The notes below the pieces were generated by a model. It did not search any database. It was not told where the DNA came from and saw nothing but the letters and a program-made list of their open reading frames with translations. Shown piece by piece: positions 25,840-34,355 of a DNA stretch of 64,000 nt (positions are counted from its first letter, which is position 1; each line of letters starts with the position of its first letter). Where the stretch lies: positions 213,880 through 277,879 of the forward strand of contig JAPPIK010000056.1 in assembly GCA_028820655.1 (NCBI GenBank), written 5' to 3'. A program made the translations under genes and the position numbers. Origin of the DNA: Candidatus Poribacteria bacterium. GTDB lineage: Bacteria; Poribacteria; WGA-4E; JAJDTR01.

Positions 25840-26634
25840 ATGGCAAAGTTTCAAAATAGGATTCCTACGATGCCGGGATACCTGAATCTATGGCTGCCTC
25901 TTACATTGTTGGTTCCGCATCTCGTGTTTGCGCAAGGGGTCGATCCGCTTCATGATGTTGAGGCGATAGTAAAGAAGATGGATCAACTCTATCGCGGTGA
26001 AACCAGCCACGCCGAAATTGAAATGCAAATAACCACGCCGCATTGGAAGCGAACGCTTGCCATGACCGTCTGGACGAAAGGGATGGACAAGACCTTTATC
26101 CGCATCACTGAACCAAAGAAGGAGCAAGGGGTAGCAACGCTGCGCATCGGAAATGAAATGTGGAACTACCTGCCTAAGACGAACAAGGTGATGAAAATTC
26201 CCCCATCAATGATGATGGGTTCATGGATGGGCTCCGATTTTACGAATGACGACCTGGTCAAAGAGTCGTCCATGCTTAACGATTACTCGTATCGGTTAAT
26301 CAAACCGGAGAACGCAGCCTCCGACCAGGTATACATTCAACTCACGCCGAAAGAGGATTCGCCAATCGTATGGGGGATGATTGTCGCTGCGGTGCGATCC
26401 AGTGATTACATTCCGGCGTGGCAACACTTCTATGATGAACAGGGAAACTTGATGCGCATCTTGAATTTCAAAGAAGTCAAAACTTTCAACGGGAAAGTCA
26501 CGCCATCGGTCATGGAAATGCTTCCTCAAAACAAGACGGATCACAAAACGGTCGTCCGCTTCCTATATGCCAAGTTTGATTCGAATATCGACGAGAGAAT
26601 CTTCACACGCCGAAATCTCCAGAAAAGGAGATAG
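25840..26634 (+). CDS. outer-membrane lipoprotein-sorting protein, LolA-like carrier
   Basis: 264 residues with a signal peptide (hydrophobic LNLWLPLTLLVPHLVFAQ, cleavage near 32). The mature part matches the LolA-like family often annotated as outer membrane lipoprotein-sorting protein: TSHAEIEMQITTPHWKR, then GVATLRIGNEMWNYLP, and MMMGSWMGSDFTNDDL at about 125-140. In many genomes this family sits beside RND or ABC permeases and outer-membrane barrels and is thought to ferry lipids or lipid-linked cargo through the periplasm. Here it lies between a fatty-acyl-CoA enzyme set and two FtsX-type permeases, which supports that role. True LolA for lipoproteins is usually elsewhere and shorter. 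Confidence 0.83.
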   Translation: MAKFQNRIPTMPGYLNLWLPLTLLVPHLVFAQGVDPLHDVEAIVKKMDQLYRGETSHAEIEMQITTPHWKRTLAMTVWTKGMDKTFIRITEPKKEQGVATLRIGNEMWNYLPKTNKVMKIPPSMMMGSWMGSDFTNDDLVKESSMLNDYSYRLIKPENAASDQVYIQLTPKEDSPIVWGMIVAAVRSSDYIPAWQHFYDEQGNLMRILNFKEVKTFNGKVTPSVMEMLPQNKTDHKTVVRFLYAKFDSNIDERIFTRRNLQKRR

Positions 26635-26736
26635 AGGTAGAAAAAACTGCCAGATTGGAGAAGCGAGTATCTTCTAGCGGTGATTTTCTCATACTATCAC
26701 GTATTGCCCATTACATTTTAGGCATTTTGCCTCAAT

Positions 26737-27951
26737 ATGGTACTCAGAATCGCATTCCGTAACATCTTTCGCCAAAAGCGGCGCACAATTCTTACCGCAC
26801 TCGCTATGATTGTCGGATTTACGCTGTCTTCGGTGTTCATCGGATGGTCCGATGGTGCGTACGGTGACATTATCACAATGTTCACGAGAAACCGCATCGG
26901 ACACATTCAGGTGCATCGGCAGGGGTACCTTGATAAACCATCACTCTACAAAACAATCAGCGACTATACAGCCGTAGGCGAAGCGATTCAAACCATCGCA
27001 GGCGTCGAAGCGTGGACGCCACGCGTGTTTGGTGCCGGCCTTGGTTCTGTCGATGAAAGGAGTACAACTGTACAGATTGTTGGCGTGGACCCGGTGCGTG
27101 AAATAGAGACGACTCGATTCGACAAGAAAGTGATTGAAGGCAGAACTCTGGGCGACACACCTTCCCACGACATTGTGATTGGAAAGGGACTGGCGAAAAC
27201 CCTCTCCGCGACCCTTGGCAGCGAGATGGTGCTTTTTTCACAGGGCGCCGATGGCTCCATTGCAAACGATGTGTACACGATTGTCGGAATTTTGGAAAGC
27301 GGCGACGATGCCACCGACCGAGTGACCTGTTACCTGAATCTCGAAGATGCACAGGAATTGCTCGTTCTAAACGGGCGCATCCACGAAATTGTGCTCACTG
27401 TCTCAAAGATTAATCAAGTTCCAAAAATCACCAAAGCGATTGAGACCCGTCTCAATGACTCAACGCTCCATGTCGCGCCGTGGCAGGAGGTGGCCAAATC
27501 CTTTTATCGAGCCATGCAATCCGATAAGCAAGGGGACGCTATAGGACGCATCGTGATTATGCTTATTGTAGCCATCGGTGTCCTAAATACGGTATTGATG
27601 TCTGTGCTGGAGCGCACACGGGAATACGGAGTGCTCAAAGCTGTCGGGACAAAGCCGACGCAGATTTTCCGGCTTGTGCTAAGCGAAGTTGCCATTATCT
27701 CGCTCGGCAGCATTTGCGTGGGGGCGCTGCTTGGGGTTCTGGCAAATCATCTGCTATCCATATACGGGATTACGTTACCGGAGGAATTCACCTACGGCGG
27801 CGTCAAATTTCAGACGATGTACGCCGAAGTCAATGCGCGAAGTCTGATTATTCCGGCAATCACGGTTTTGCTCTCGGCGCTGGTGGTCGGTCTCTTTCCC
27901 GCAATAAAAGCCGCGCGCATATTGCCTGCAAAGGCGATGCGGACGCATTGA
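26737..27951 (+). CDS. ABC transporter permease, FtsX/LolC-E type (first)
   Basis: 404 residues with the LolC/LolE/MacB layout: one membrane segment at about 18-40 after an arginine-rich start (IAFRNIFRQKRRT), a large periplasmic domain of about 215 residues (HRQGYLDKPSLY, then VIEGRTLGD), and three C-terminal segments (about 270-290, 318-342, 365-390) ending PAIKAARILPAKAMR. The GVLKAVGTKP stretch after the second segment is typical of the FtsX family's contact with the ATPase. The second permease and ATPase follow on the same strand. Together they form a half-and-half exporter that would hand lipid or lipoprotein cargo to the LolA-like carrier encoded just upstream. Confidence 0.87.
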   Translation: MVLRIAFRNIFRQKRRTILTALAMIVGFTLSSVFIGWSDGAYGDIITMFTRNRIGHIQVHRQGYLDKPSLYKTISDYTAVGEAIQTIAGVEAWTPRVFGAGLGSVDERSTTVQIVGVDPVREIETTRFDKKVIEGRTLGDTPSHDIVIGKGLAKTLSATLGSEMVLFSQGADGSIANDVYTIVGILESGDDATDRVTCYLNLEDAQELLVLNGRIHEIVLTVSKINQVPKITKAIETRLNDSTLHVAPWQEVAKSFYRAMQSDKQGDAIGRIVIMLIVAIGVLNTVLMSVLERTREYGVLKAVGTKPTQIFRLVLSEVAIISLGSICVGALLGVLANHLLSIYGITLPEEFTYGGVKFQTMYAEVNARSLIIPAITVLLSALVVGLFPAIKAARILPAKAMRTH

Positions 27952-28377
27952 ATTGGGGAAAGTGTTTAGCGGATCTCTACCGCCGTCGCTATTCGCTCCG
28001 TTGCTGGTCAATGGTCAGCGACCAGCAAAAACCTTAAAATCACGAGACACCCAATGAAGAGGAATCTCTATCGATCAACCGACTGGATAAGGAGGGCGAT
28101 AGTAAATCTTACTCACTATAGGACCTTCTATACTTAGCATCGGTTAAATTTGCGCAATTATGCGCTGAAGATTTGTAGGAGCGATTTCCGAATCGCGACG
28201 GGTCGGGAATCGGTGGGAACTCCTCCTACCAACTACAAAACTCGCGCTCCATTTCTTGACTCTTAAAAAACGCAACTTTCAACAGCGTAGAGTATATCAG
28301 GATCAATTATCGCTTTCGCTATTCGTTCAGTTGATCGTTCGCTTGATTGCTTTAAGGTTTAACATACGATTCAGATC
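27952..28377. repeat. gap with R1 and REP-like repeats
   Basis: 426 bp between the two permease genes. It holds R1-type repeats at about 27969-28008, 28066-28110 (reverse) and 28312-28350, plus a relative of the TAGGAGCGA element at about 28175-28205. A 7-bp inverted repeat GCTGGTC/GACCAGC spans 28001-28024 and is followed by AAAAA; it could act on the mRNA end of the first permease. Confidence 0.5.
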
Positions 28378-29607
28378 ATGTGGCTCATTCTAACAAAACT
28401 TGCTTGGAAAAACATATTTCGCAACAAACGGCGCACGATTATTGCTTCCACTGCGATGGGTATCGGCTTGGCCGCCCTGATTTTTGTCGATGCGTTCTGG
28501 ATGGGGATGGAAGAGAACATGATTAAGACGGCTACCGCCTCCTTTCTCGGTGACGCACAGATTCATCGGCAAGGTTTTCGAGACGAGCGTGAGGTGTCGC
28601 TGACAATCCAAGCGCTTGACAAGTTGACTGCGAATCTTGCCGAGGAACCCATTGTGAAGCGTTTCACGCGAAGAACGCTCGCCTCCGGCATGATCACTTC
28701 TCCGGCAAGCGTCGGTGCAGTCAATCTCGTCGGGGTTTATCCGCCTACCGAGAGGTTCTTGTCAAAGGTTGATGATGCGATTACGGAAGGCGTCTATTTT
28801 GAAGGAGAAAATAGTCGCGATATGGTAATCGGGACAAAACTCGCCGATGTCCTGGAGATTGGTCTTGGTCACAGGGTGGTCGTGACGGTGGCGCAAGCCG
28901 AGAGCGGAGAACTTGCGCAAGAGATGTTCAGAATTTCCGGTATCTATCACTTTGCCGACGAAGAGATGAACAGGGGGATGGTTTTTATTCGGATTGATAA
29001 AGCGCAACAGATGCTCGCTATCGGCGACGGTGTTCATGAAATCGCGCTTAAATTTACTTCTGTCGCGCACGCACAGGATTCGGAATTGCCGTTTTGGAGC
29101 GCATATACCCGACACGGCAACGAAGCGTTAAGCTGGACCGAGATTTTGCCGCAACTGGAGGCAATTCTAAAAATGTCTCAAACGAGTAAATACATCATGG
29201 GGATTGTGTTATTTGGAGTGGTTGTCTTCGGAATTGTCAACACGCTTTTCATGTCACTGTATGAACGCATGTTTGAGTTTGGCGTGTTGCGCGCCGTTGG
29301 GAGCCGCCCTTTGCGTATGGCGCAAGTTGTTCTATTTGAGGCGGGCGCACTGGCTATTGTAAGTATCGGGTTAGGCGCCGTACTCGGCTACCTCGTGACT
29401 GTGATATTCGTGCGTCGTGGAATTGATTACACTGGCATTGAAATGATGGGCGTGACGATGCAGGAGTTTCTCTACCCTATCATGGCAATCCGACAGTTCA
29501 TAGTTTATCCGATATGGGTCTTTTTATTCACGATTATTGCTGGGCTATATCCTGCTCGATACGTCGCTAAGATGACTCCGGTCGACGCCATGCGGCGCAG
29601 CTTCTAG
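28378..29607 (+). CDS. ABC transporter permease, FtsX/LolC-E type (second)
   Basis: 409 residues with the same architecture as the first permease and visible likeness to it (WKNIFRNKRRTII against RNIFRQKRRTIL; AQIHRQGFRDE against IQVHRQGYLDK; FGVLRAVGSRP against YGVLKAVGTKP; PVDAMRRS at the end). Membrane segments lie at about 20-42, 275-297, 318-345 and 375-395. The two are probably an old duplication forming a heterodimer, as LolC and LolE do. The ATG at 28378 has no clear ribosome site; a GTG or later start is not suggested by the sequence either. Confidence 0.86.
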   Translation: MWLILTKLAWKNIFRNKRRTIIASTAMGIGLAALIFVDAFWMGMEENMIKTATASFLGDAQIHRQGFRDEREVSLTIQALDKLTANLAEEPIVKRFTRRTLASGMITSPASVGAVNLVGVYPPTERFLSKVDDAITEGVYFEGENSRDMVIGTKLADVLEIGLGHRVVVTVAQAESGELAQEMFRISGIYHFADEEMNRGMVFIRIDKAQQMLAIGDGVHEIALKFTSVAHAQDSELPFWSAYTRHGNEALSWTEILPQLEAILKMSQTSKYIMGIVLFGVVVFGIVNTLFMSLYERMFEFGVLRAVGSRPLRMAQVVLFEAGALAIVSIGLGAVLGYLVTVIFVRRGIDYTGIEMMGVTMQEFLYPIMAIRQFIVYPIWVFLFTIIAGLYPARYVAKMTPVDAMRRSF

Positions 29608-29625
29608 ATTCTCCTATCCATGTAG

Positions 29626-29642
29626 GGTGGGCATTGCCCACC
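29626..29642. repeat. GGTGGGC hairpin repeat
   Basis: Arms GGTGGGC and GCCCACC around ATT, preceded by GTA, about 20 bp beyond the stop of the second permease. Elements of this wording (a TAGGGTGGGC hairpin) are widespread REP-like sequences in bacteria such as cyanobacteria. A terminator is less likely, as no T-run follows. Confidence 0.55.
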
Positions 29643-29749
29643 AGTCTTCTGAAATTGGATGGTTAGATGTCTGTCGCGCCACTCCATTTCTTACGTATTA
29701 CGTATTCTTCCATTGACTTGCAACAAACCACCTTTACCAAGCACTCATT

Positions 29750-30457
29750 ATGAACCTAGCTGAAAAAAGCGATGTCATCGTCACGGATGGTGTGACAAAA
29801 GTTTATGCGGCTGATGGAATTCCCGTTAACGCTCTTTGCGGAATTGACTTGGCCATTCGACAGGGAGAATTTACCGCGTTGATGGGGCCTTCCGGCTCGG
29901 GAAAGACTACCCTTCTCAACATTGTTTCCGGCTTGGATGACCCGACGGAAGGAAACGTGTGGCTAGCGGGAAAAATAATATCTGATATGAGCGGAAACGA
30001 ACTTTCCGATTTTCGGCGCGATAATATCGGGTTCATTTTCCAAGCCTACAATCTTATTCCCGTGCTTACGGTCGAGGAAAACGTCGAATATATCATGCTC
30101 TTACAAGGCGTACCAAAAGCCGAGCGACATGATCGGGTGGCATCCATTCTTGAAGCGGTTGGTCTCAAGGGGCTTGCCGACCGCAATCCGCCACAACTCT
30201 CGGGCGGGCAGCAGCGGGTCGCCATCGCTCGAGCCATGGTTTCGCAACCGGCTATTATCCTTGCCGACGAGCCGACGGCGAACCTTGACTCGAAAACCGG
30301 CGCAGACCTACTTGCCATCATGAATCGTCTCAATGTGGAAACAGGCATGACGTTCGTCTTCTCCACCCACGACCCAATGGTGAGGGAAAGCGCCAGGCGT
30401 TTGATTACACTCCGCGACGGTCAAATAGACACTGATGAGACGAAATGCAGTGGCTAG
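29750..30457 (+). CDS. ABC transporter ATPase, LolD/MacB type
   Basis: 235 residues, complete ATP-binding subunit. Walker A is GPSGSGKTTLL at about 46-56, the Q-loop IFQAYNLIPVLTVEENV at about 91-107, the signature LSGGQQRVAIARAM at about 147-160, Walker B IILADEPTANLDS at about 166-178, and the switch histidine in FSTHDPMV at about 204-211. The N-terminus and the lengths match LolD-like subunits that energise FtsX-type permeases. It closes the set LolA-like/permease/permease/ATPase. The last codons and the stop overlap a 7-nt tandem repeat (30446-30494), so the natural end may have been altered. Confidence 0.9.
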   Translation: MNLAEKSDVIVTDGVTKVYAADGIPVNALCGIDLAIRQGEFTALMGPSGSGKTTLLNIVSGLDDPTEGNVWLAGKIISDMSGNELSDFRRDNIGFIFQAYNLIPVLTVEENVEYIMLLQGVPKAERHDRVASILEAVGLKGLADRNPPQLSGGQQRVAIARAMVSQPAIILADEPTANLDSKTGADLLAIMNRLNVETGMTFVFSTHDPMVRESARRLITLRDGQIDTDETKCSG

Positions 30458-30494
30458 TGTCCAGTGACCAGTGGTCAGTGGCTAGTGATTAGTA
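30446..30494 (+). repeat. heptanucleotide tandem repeat across the ATPase stop codon
   Basis: Six successive 7-nt units end in AGTG (TGCAGTG, GCTAGTG, TCCAGTG, ACCAGTG, GTCAGTG, GCTAGTG) and a seventh is decayed (ATTAGTA). The stop codon TAG of the ATPase gene lies in the second unit. It is followed at once by an R1-type repeat (about 30494-30560). Confidence 0.65.
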
Positions 30495-30648
30495 GATCTC
30501 TGTCGCCCTCCTTATTCAGTCGGTTGATCCTTCGCTATCCGCTCGTTTGATCGCACGTTACAGATGTACAGAGTCGAGTTTACGCAATACGCATTACATA
30601 TTATTTTTCTCACGTTTCACCGAATCGAGTCCGTCGACTTATGCACAA

Positions 30649-31869
30649 ATGAGAACAACCCTCCTACTCGCAATCTGCTTGGTAACAATACCCTGTGTAG
30701 AAATTGCCAATGCTGAATTTCAAATTGGAGGCTACTACAAGAACTTTTTCACAATCTTCGATTCGCCGCTCGAAAACGAGCCGGTGACGGGCGCCGTTGT
30801 CAACCGATGCCGTCTCAATCTGTCCTACGCCTTTGCAGCGCCTATATCGTTTGCCCTTTCCTACGACTTTGCGCCGCGTGTACAAGATCCTTCTCTCTTT
30901 TCGGAGTCGCCGATAGCTGTTTCCATCCCCCCGCACCAGTATCGCGTCGTAGACCTCGAGTCCCGATTCTACCCAAACGAAAACGACCCGACCGGCAGCG
31001 TCGGAATCTATCATAATCTTGATCGGGCGTTCGTGGAGTTCAGCACAGATTTTGCGGACATTTCCGTTGGTCGGGATGCGATTGCTTGGGGAAGCGCTCG
31101 CGTTGTAAACCCGACCGATGTCCTTACTCCATTCACTTACGATCAGTTGGATACGGAAGACCGAATCGGAGTAGATGCGGTCCGAGTTCGTGTTCCGATA
31201 GGAGCTATGGGAGAGTGGGACACCGGCTATATCTTCGGCGAGGGTTTCAAGTTTGAAAAGAGCGCCTTCTACCTTCGGAGTCAGTTGAATGCCGCGGAGA
31301 CGGACTTCTCGGTTTCACTGGTGGGATTTCAGAAACATCTGCTGGCAGGGTTGGATATGGCTCGCGGGATCGGCGGCGCGGGATTCTGGCTTGAGGTTGC
31401 TTACGTGTTTGTCGAATCGTTTGCTCGGGATGCCGACACGGAGAGTAACTATCTGCGTGCCTCTACCGGATTGGACTACAGTTTTGGGGAAAAGACTTAC
31501 GGTTTCATCGAATATCATTACAATGGTGCTGGCGCGAAGGCACCCGAGAATTACATTGCGAATCTCGACCAGCCAGCCTATACCCAAGGGAGCGTTTATC
31601 TGATGGGCATTCACTATCTTGCCCCCGGATTCTCCTACCAATTAACTCCCTTAATTTCTTCAAGCGGTCAAATGTTGTTCAACCTATCCGATTTGTCAAT
31701 CTGGGTAGGCCCTCAAGTCGAGTATAACATAGCGGAGGACATTTACCTGTCTGCAGGCGGTTTTCTCAACATCGGAAAGCGTCTTGAAAATAAGAAAACG
31801 CCCGAATTTCAATCGGAGTTTGGCAGTTATCCCAATGTCATCTTTACCTCATTTCGGGCATATTTCTGA
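30649..31869 (+). CDS. putative outer-membrane beta-barrel protein
   Basis: 406 residues from the ATG at 30649, chosen because it opens a clean signal peptide (RTTLLLAICLVTIPCVEIANA, cleavage about 21). The frame is open 34 codons further upstream but that part is not protein-like. The mature chain has many alternating, aromatic-rich strands (FALSYDFAPRV, FVEFSTDFADISVGRD, YGFIEYHYN, DIYLSAGGFLNIG) and ends in phenylalanine (SFRAYF), the usual signal for insertion by the Bam machine. It probably receives cargo from the LolA-like carrier and ABC exporter encoded just upstream. Family unknown; DUF1302-like barrels keep similar company, but I cannot confirm that match. Confidence 0.72.
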   Translation: MRTTLLLAICLVTIPCVEIANAEFQIGGYYKNFFTIFDSPLENEPVTGAVVNRCRLNLSYAFAAPISFALSYDFAPRVQDPSLFSESPIAVSIPPHQYRVVDLESRFYPNENDPTGSVGIYHNLDRAFVEFSTDFADISVGRDAIAWGSARVVNPTDVLTPFTYDQLDTEDRIGVDAVRVRVPIGAMGEWDTGYIFGEGFKFEKSAFYLRSQLNAAETDFSVSLVGFQKHLLAGLDMARGIGGAGFWLEVAYVFVESFARDADTESNYLRASTGLDYSFGEKTYGFIEYHYNGAGAKAPENYIANLDQPAYTQGSVYLMGIHYLAPGFSYQLTPLISSSGQMLFNLSDLSIWVGPQVEYNIAEDIYLSAGGFLNIGKRLENKKTPEFQSEFGSYPNVIFTSFRAYF

Positions 31870-32218
31870 ATAAGTTCTATTCGTACAAGTGCCAGACTAA
31901 TCATTGTTTTTCTTACGAGTGCCGCGCGAGAATATCCAAGACATCGCTTGGCGCCCTTGACACGTCACAAGTCCAGCGTCCGAATTCGTGCACGAATAAA
32001 ATCATGAAGCAAGTTCCTACGATCCACCAGAAATGGCATTGCTACCGATTATTCAAGCAGGTTCCAAAAAACTTAAGGATTCAATCGTGATGCGGGTTGG
32101 CGTCGTTGATGCGCTATTTGGTTGAAGTAGCTCAGTTCGGCTCGCAGATCAAAAGATTGTTGATTGATTCGTGAGTTTTCAAAATACGACGCCAATGAAA
32201 GCTGTCTCTGCGTGCGGC
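31870..32218. other. gene-free stretch
   Basis: About 350 bp between the barrel gene and hicA. I see no reading frame, strong hairpin with a T-run, or known repeat. Confidence 0.4.
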
Positions 32219-32398
32219 TTACCGCAATCCCAGATGCTTTCTGATATGTCTTGCCAATCTTTCATCAATTTCGGAATGTCTTGGAATGGGTTGCCTGAGT
32301 CCTGTCTCAGGGTTTAGATAAATATCGTGTCTTGCACCATGTCTCAGCATAACGCAACCCTCTTTCAAGAGTTGGCGAACAAACTGCCTTCGCTTCAT
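32219..32398 (-). CDS. hicA: HicA family toxin
   Basis: 59 residues, a normal length for HicA, a small double-stranded-RNA-binding-fold mRNA interferase. The N-terminus KRRQFVRQLLKEGCVMLRHG carries the conserved glycine-to-histidine segment (here HGARHDIYLNP), and the C-terminus has PIPRHSEIDERLARHIRKHL, the usual PRH..EI....I.K.LG pattern. Its ATG at 32398 overlaps the TGA of hicB (ATGA), so translation is coupled. In most operons hicA comes first; here hicB precedes hicA. The catalytic histidine seems kept (H20), so the toxin may be active. Confidence 0.85.
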   Translation of the reverse strand: MKRRQFVRQLLKEGCVMLRHGARHDIYLNPETGLRQPIPRHSEIDERLARHIRKHLGLR

Positions 32399-32586
32399 AT
32401 TGCAATTTCTTTCGTCTCATATTCTTCCGGCACATCATCCATAGCCATTAAAAGATAGGCGTCTTTTATATTTTCTTCCAATTCCTCAAGTGTTTCCCCC
32501 TGCGTCATTATTTCCGGGTGTTCAAGGATCTTTCCTAGCCAAAATTTGTCCGATTTCCAGTAGAGCATCGTCATTTTTGGTTTCAT
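32395..32586 (-). CDS. hicB: HicB family antitoxin
   Basis: 63 residues with the partly degraded RNase H-like fold of HicB: YWKSDKFWLGKILEHPEIMTQGETLEELEENIKDAYLLM matches the family pattern of a strand pair, a P-x-(x)-x-T/S-x-G-x-T turn and the EEL..NI.EA helix. No DNA-binding tail is present, so it may not repress its own promoter by itself. It is transcribed first in the pair. Its partner overlaps it by 4 nt. Confidence 0.82.
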   Translation of the reverse strand: MKPKMTMLYWKSDKFWLGKILEHPEIMTQGETLEELEENIKDAYLLMAMDDVPEEYETKEIAI

Positions 32587-33164
32587 TATATTTGTGCCTC
32601 CAATCTATAGCATTCTATCTGTTTTCACATCTTGCGTCTTTCAATCATGATGCCGTTTGACTGGGGAGATGTGGTTCCGGTTCATCTCGCTCATTTACGC
32701 TGCGGTATCTGATTCCAGATTTTTTCATCCAACGTCCTGCCCGTTTAATTCTTGAATACACCGCCCCACTGCTTGAAATTGTCTGAATCACGGATTTTCA
32801 CGGATTACACAGATTAAAACATTCGATCGGTGGTATTCTTCACGCGCGACATTTCTAATGTCATTTGATGAGGGCGCTCCTTGGTATATCTATCACATTC
32901 GCGACAAGCTCTGTATTGCACTTACTAGAGGATTTCTATGGCAGTCTATCACGGTGGCTATAAGATCTCTATCAGGACTTGCTATCGCGTTGGAAACTCT
33001 ATCGCACTCGCTATTCACTCGTTTGATCCTATTCGGTCACTTGATCACTCGTTGTGCAACCGCTTGATCTCAGTTGATCGTTCGTTTAATCTCACCCTAA
33101 ATGATGTGCAAAGTCTAGTTGATTACTCAAATCTGGTTACGGTTCTCTCCATTGTGTTTATTCA
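32587..33164. repeat. gap with an R1 repeat cluster
   Basis: About 580 bp without a credible gene. From about 32950 to 33100 several R1-like words stand in series (CTATCGCACTCGCTATTC, then CTCGTTTGATC, CACTTGATCACTCG, CCGCTTGATC, CAGTTGATCGTTCG). An open frame at 32858-33067 is made almost wholly of this repeat and is not called. Confidence 0.5.
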
Positions 33165-33980
33165 TTAGTTGAGACAACATTTCTTGTATTTTCGCCCGCT
33201 ACCGCAAGGGCACGGATCATTTCTTCCAATCTTCAATTTTCGCGGCTCTTGGTCTAAACCGTCGTTTGCCAAGTTAGATAAAGCCTGCCGGACCTCTTCG
33301 AATAAAGGCGGAGGGGGAGTAGAACGCTTTTTTCTCAACCCCAAGGCAATCTCTACATCTTCCATATCTCCCCCTACCGACAAATCTACCCTCCCGTCAT
33401 CGAATGCTTGTCGTATCAAAGGCAGACGGTCTGCTGCCTGCAACCCGACAAGACCGCTAATCAAGAATCCATTCAAAGGCGCAGAATTGTAATGAAATTG
33501 TTCTAGTTGTGCGCTTAGCACCTGAGCACACTTCAATTTGGCATCTGGATGTGCCTTACCTATCTCTTCAATACTCTCTGCTACCGAAATGCCGGGCATG
33601 ACCTCGGCGGAATTGTCAGACAGATACTTTGCCAATGCCGGAATGGCGCTTGGTCCTATCATGGCATAGACAGTCGGAAGTTCCGATGGAATCCAATCAT
33701 CATCGAAATCTACGGCGAAATCGAACAGCGCCATCAATGGTTCGATTGCTTGTTCTGCTTTGAGTTGTCCCAATGTACGCCAAGCGTGCACCGGAGCCCA
33801 GACTTCCAGACTCTCAGAACTAGTCCAGTAAAGGTTGTCATCAGTTGCAATTTTTATGAGTTCAGGAACATGTTCCTCCGTGAACCCAAGTGACAGGTAA
33901 TCTTGCCATTCCGTTTCTTCACGGGGATCCCCATATGCTAATAATTGCGCCACGGGTTCCGTGAATTTAGCAGTCATCAC
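33165..33980 (-). CDS. SEC-C motif protein with HEAT-like body
   Basis: 271 residues. The last 20 are a SEC-C zinc motif (GRNDPCPCGSGRKYKKCC), as at the tail of SecA and of many unrelated proteins, where it binds metal. The preceding 240 residues are helical and repeat-like (WRTLGQLKAEQAIEPLMALF, then AIPALAKYLSD, then LISGLVGLQAADRLPLI), resembling HEAT/DUF1186-type proteins. Role unknown; such proteins may act as protein-protein adaptors. It is not next to secretion genes. The ATG at 33980 is one codon before a second ATG. Confidence 0.72.
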   Translation of the reverse strand: MMTAKFTEPVAQLLAYGDPREETEWQDYLSLGFTEEHVPELIKIATDDNLYWTSSESLEVWAPVHAWRTLGQLKAEQAIEPLMALFDFAVDFDDDWIPSELPTVYAMIGPSAIPALAKYLSDNSAEVMPGISVAESIEEIGKAHPDAKLKCAQVLSAQLEQFHYNSAPLNGFLISGLVGLQAADRLPLIRQAFDDGRVDLSVGGDMEDVEIALGLRKKRSTPPPPLFEEVRQALSNLANDGLDQEPRKLKIGRNDPCPCGSGRKYKKCCLN

Positions 33981-34355
33981 GTTTTCCTCTACTGTTTCCC
34001 TTTTCGGATGTTTGTTAACTAACCCAAGATGCGGCCTATAGCGGAAAATTCGAGTTTTTGGTTCACGATTGCCAAATAACGGGCAAATTGATTAGATTTT
34101 CGTCAAGCTTTTGCTTTCACGTGGGAAAAACTCGGTTTCTACCCCTATTCGTAATGAAGGTGGCAACTCGGGCTGCAATACCGATTCTCTAATCTGCAAA
34201 TGCATTGATGACTTGAATCAGGCAAAGAAACTTGCGTGTTGTAGGGCAAGAAACCTTGTCTCCGAGCAAAGTCGGGGTCAAGGAGATTTCTAACGCCCTC
34301 GCGGTTCGATCGCTTGATCGGCGCTATCCCAATCAAGAAATCATAACCGGAGATT
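33981..34355. other. gene-free stretch
   Basis: 375 bp between two leftward genes. No credible reading frame, hairpin with T-run or repeat family was recognised. Confidence 0.4.

Noticed and set aside
32858-33168. Two overlapping small frames near 33 kb
   Set aside because: They are made almost wholly of R1 repeat sequence.
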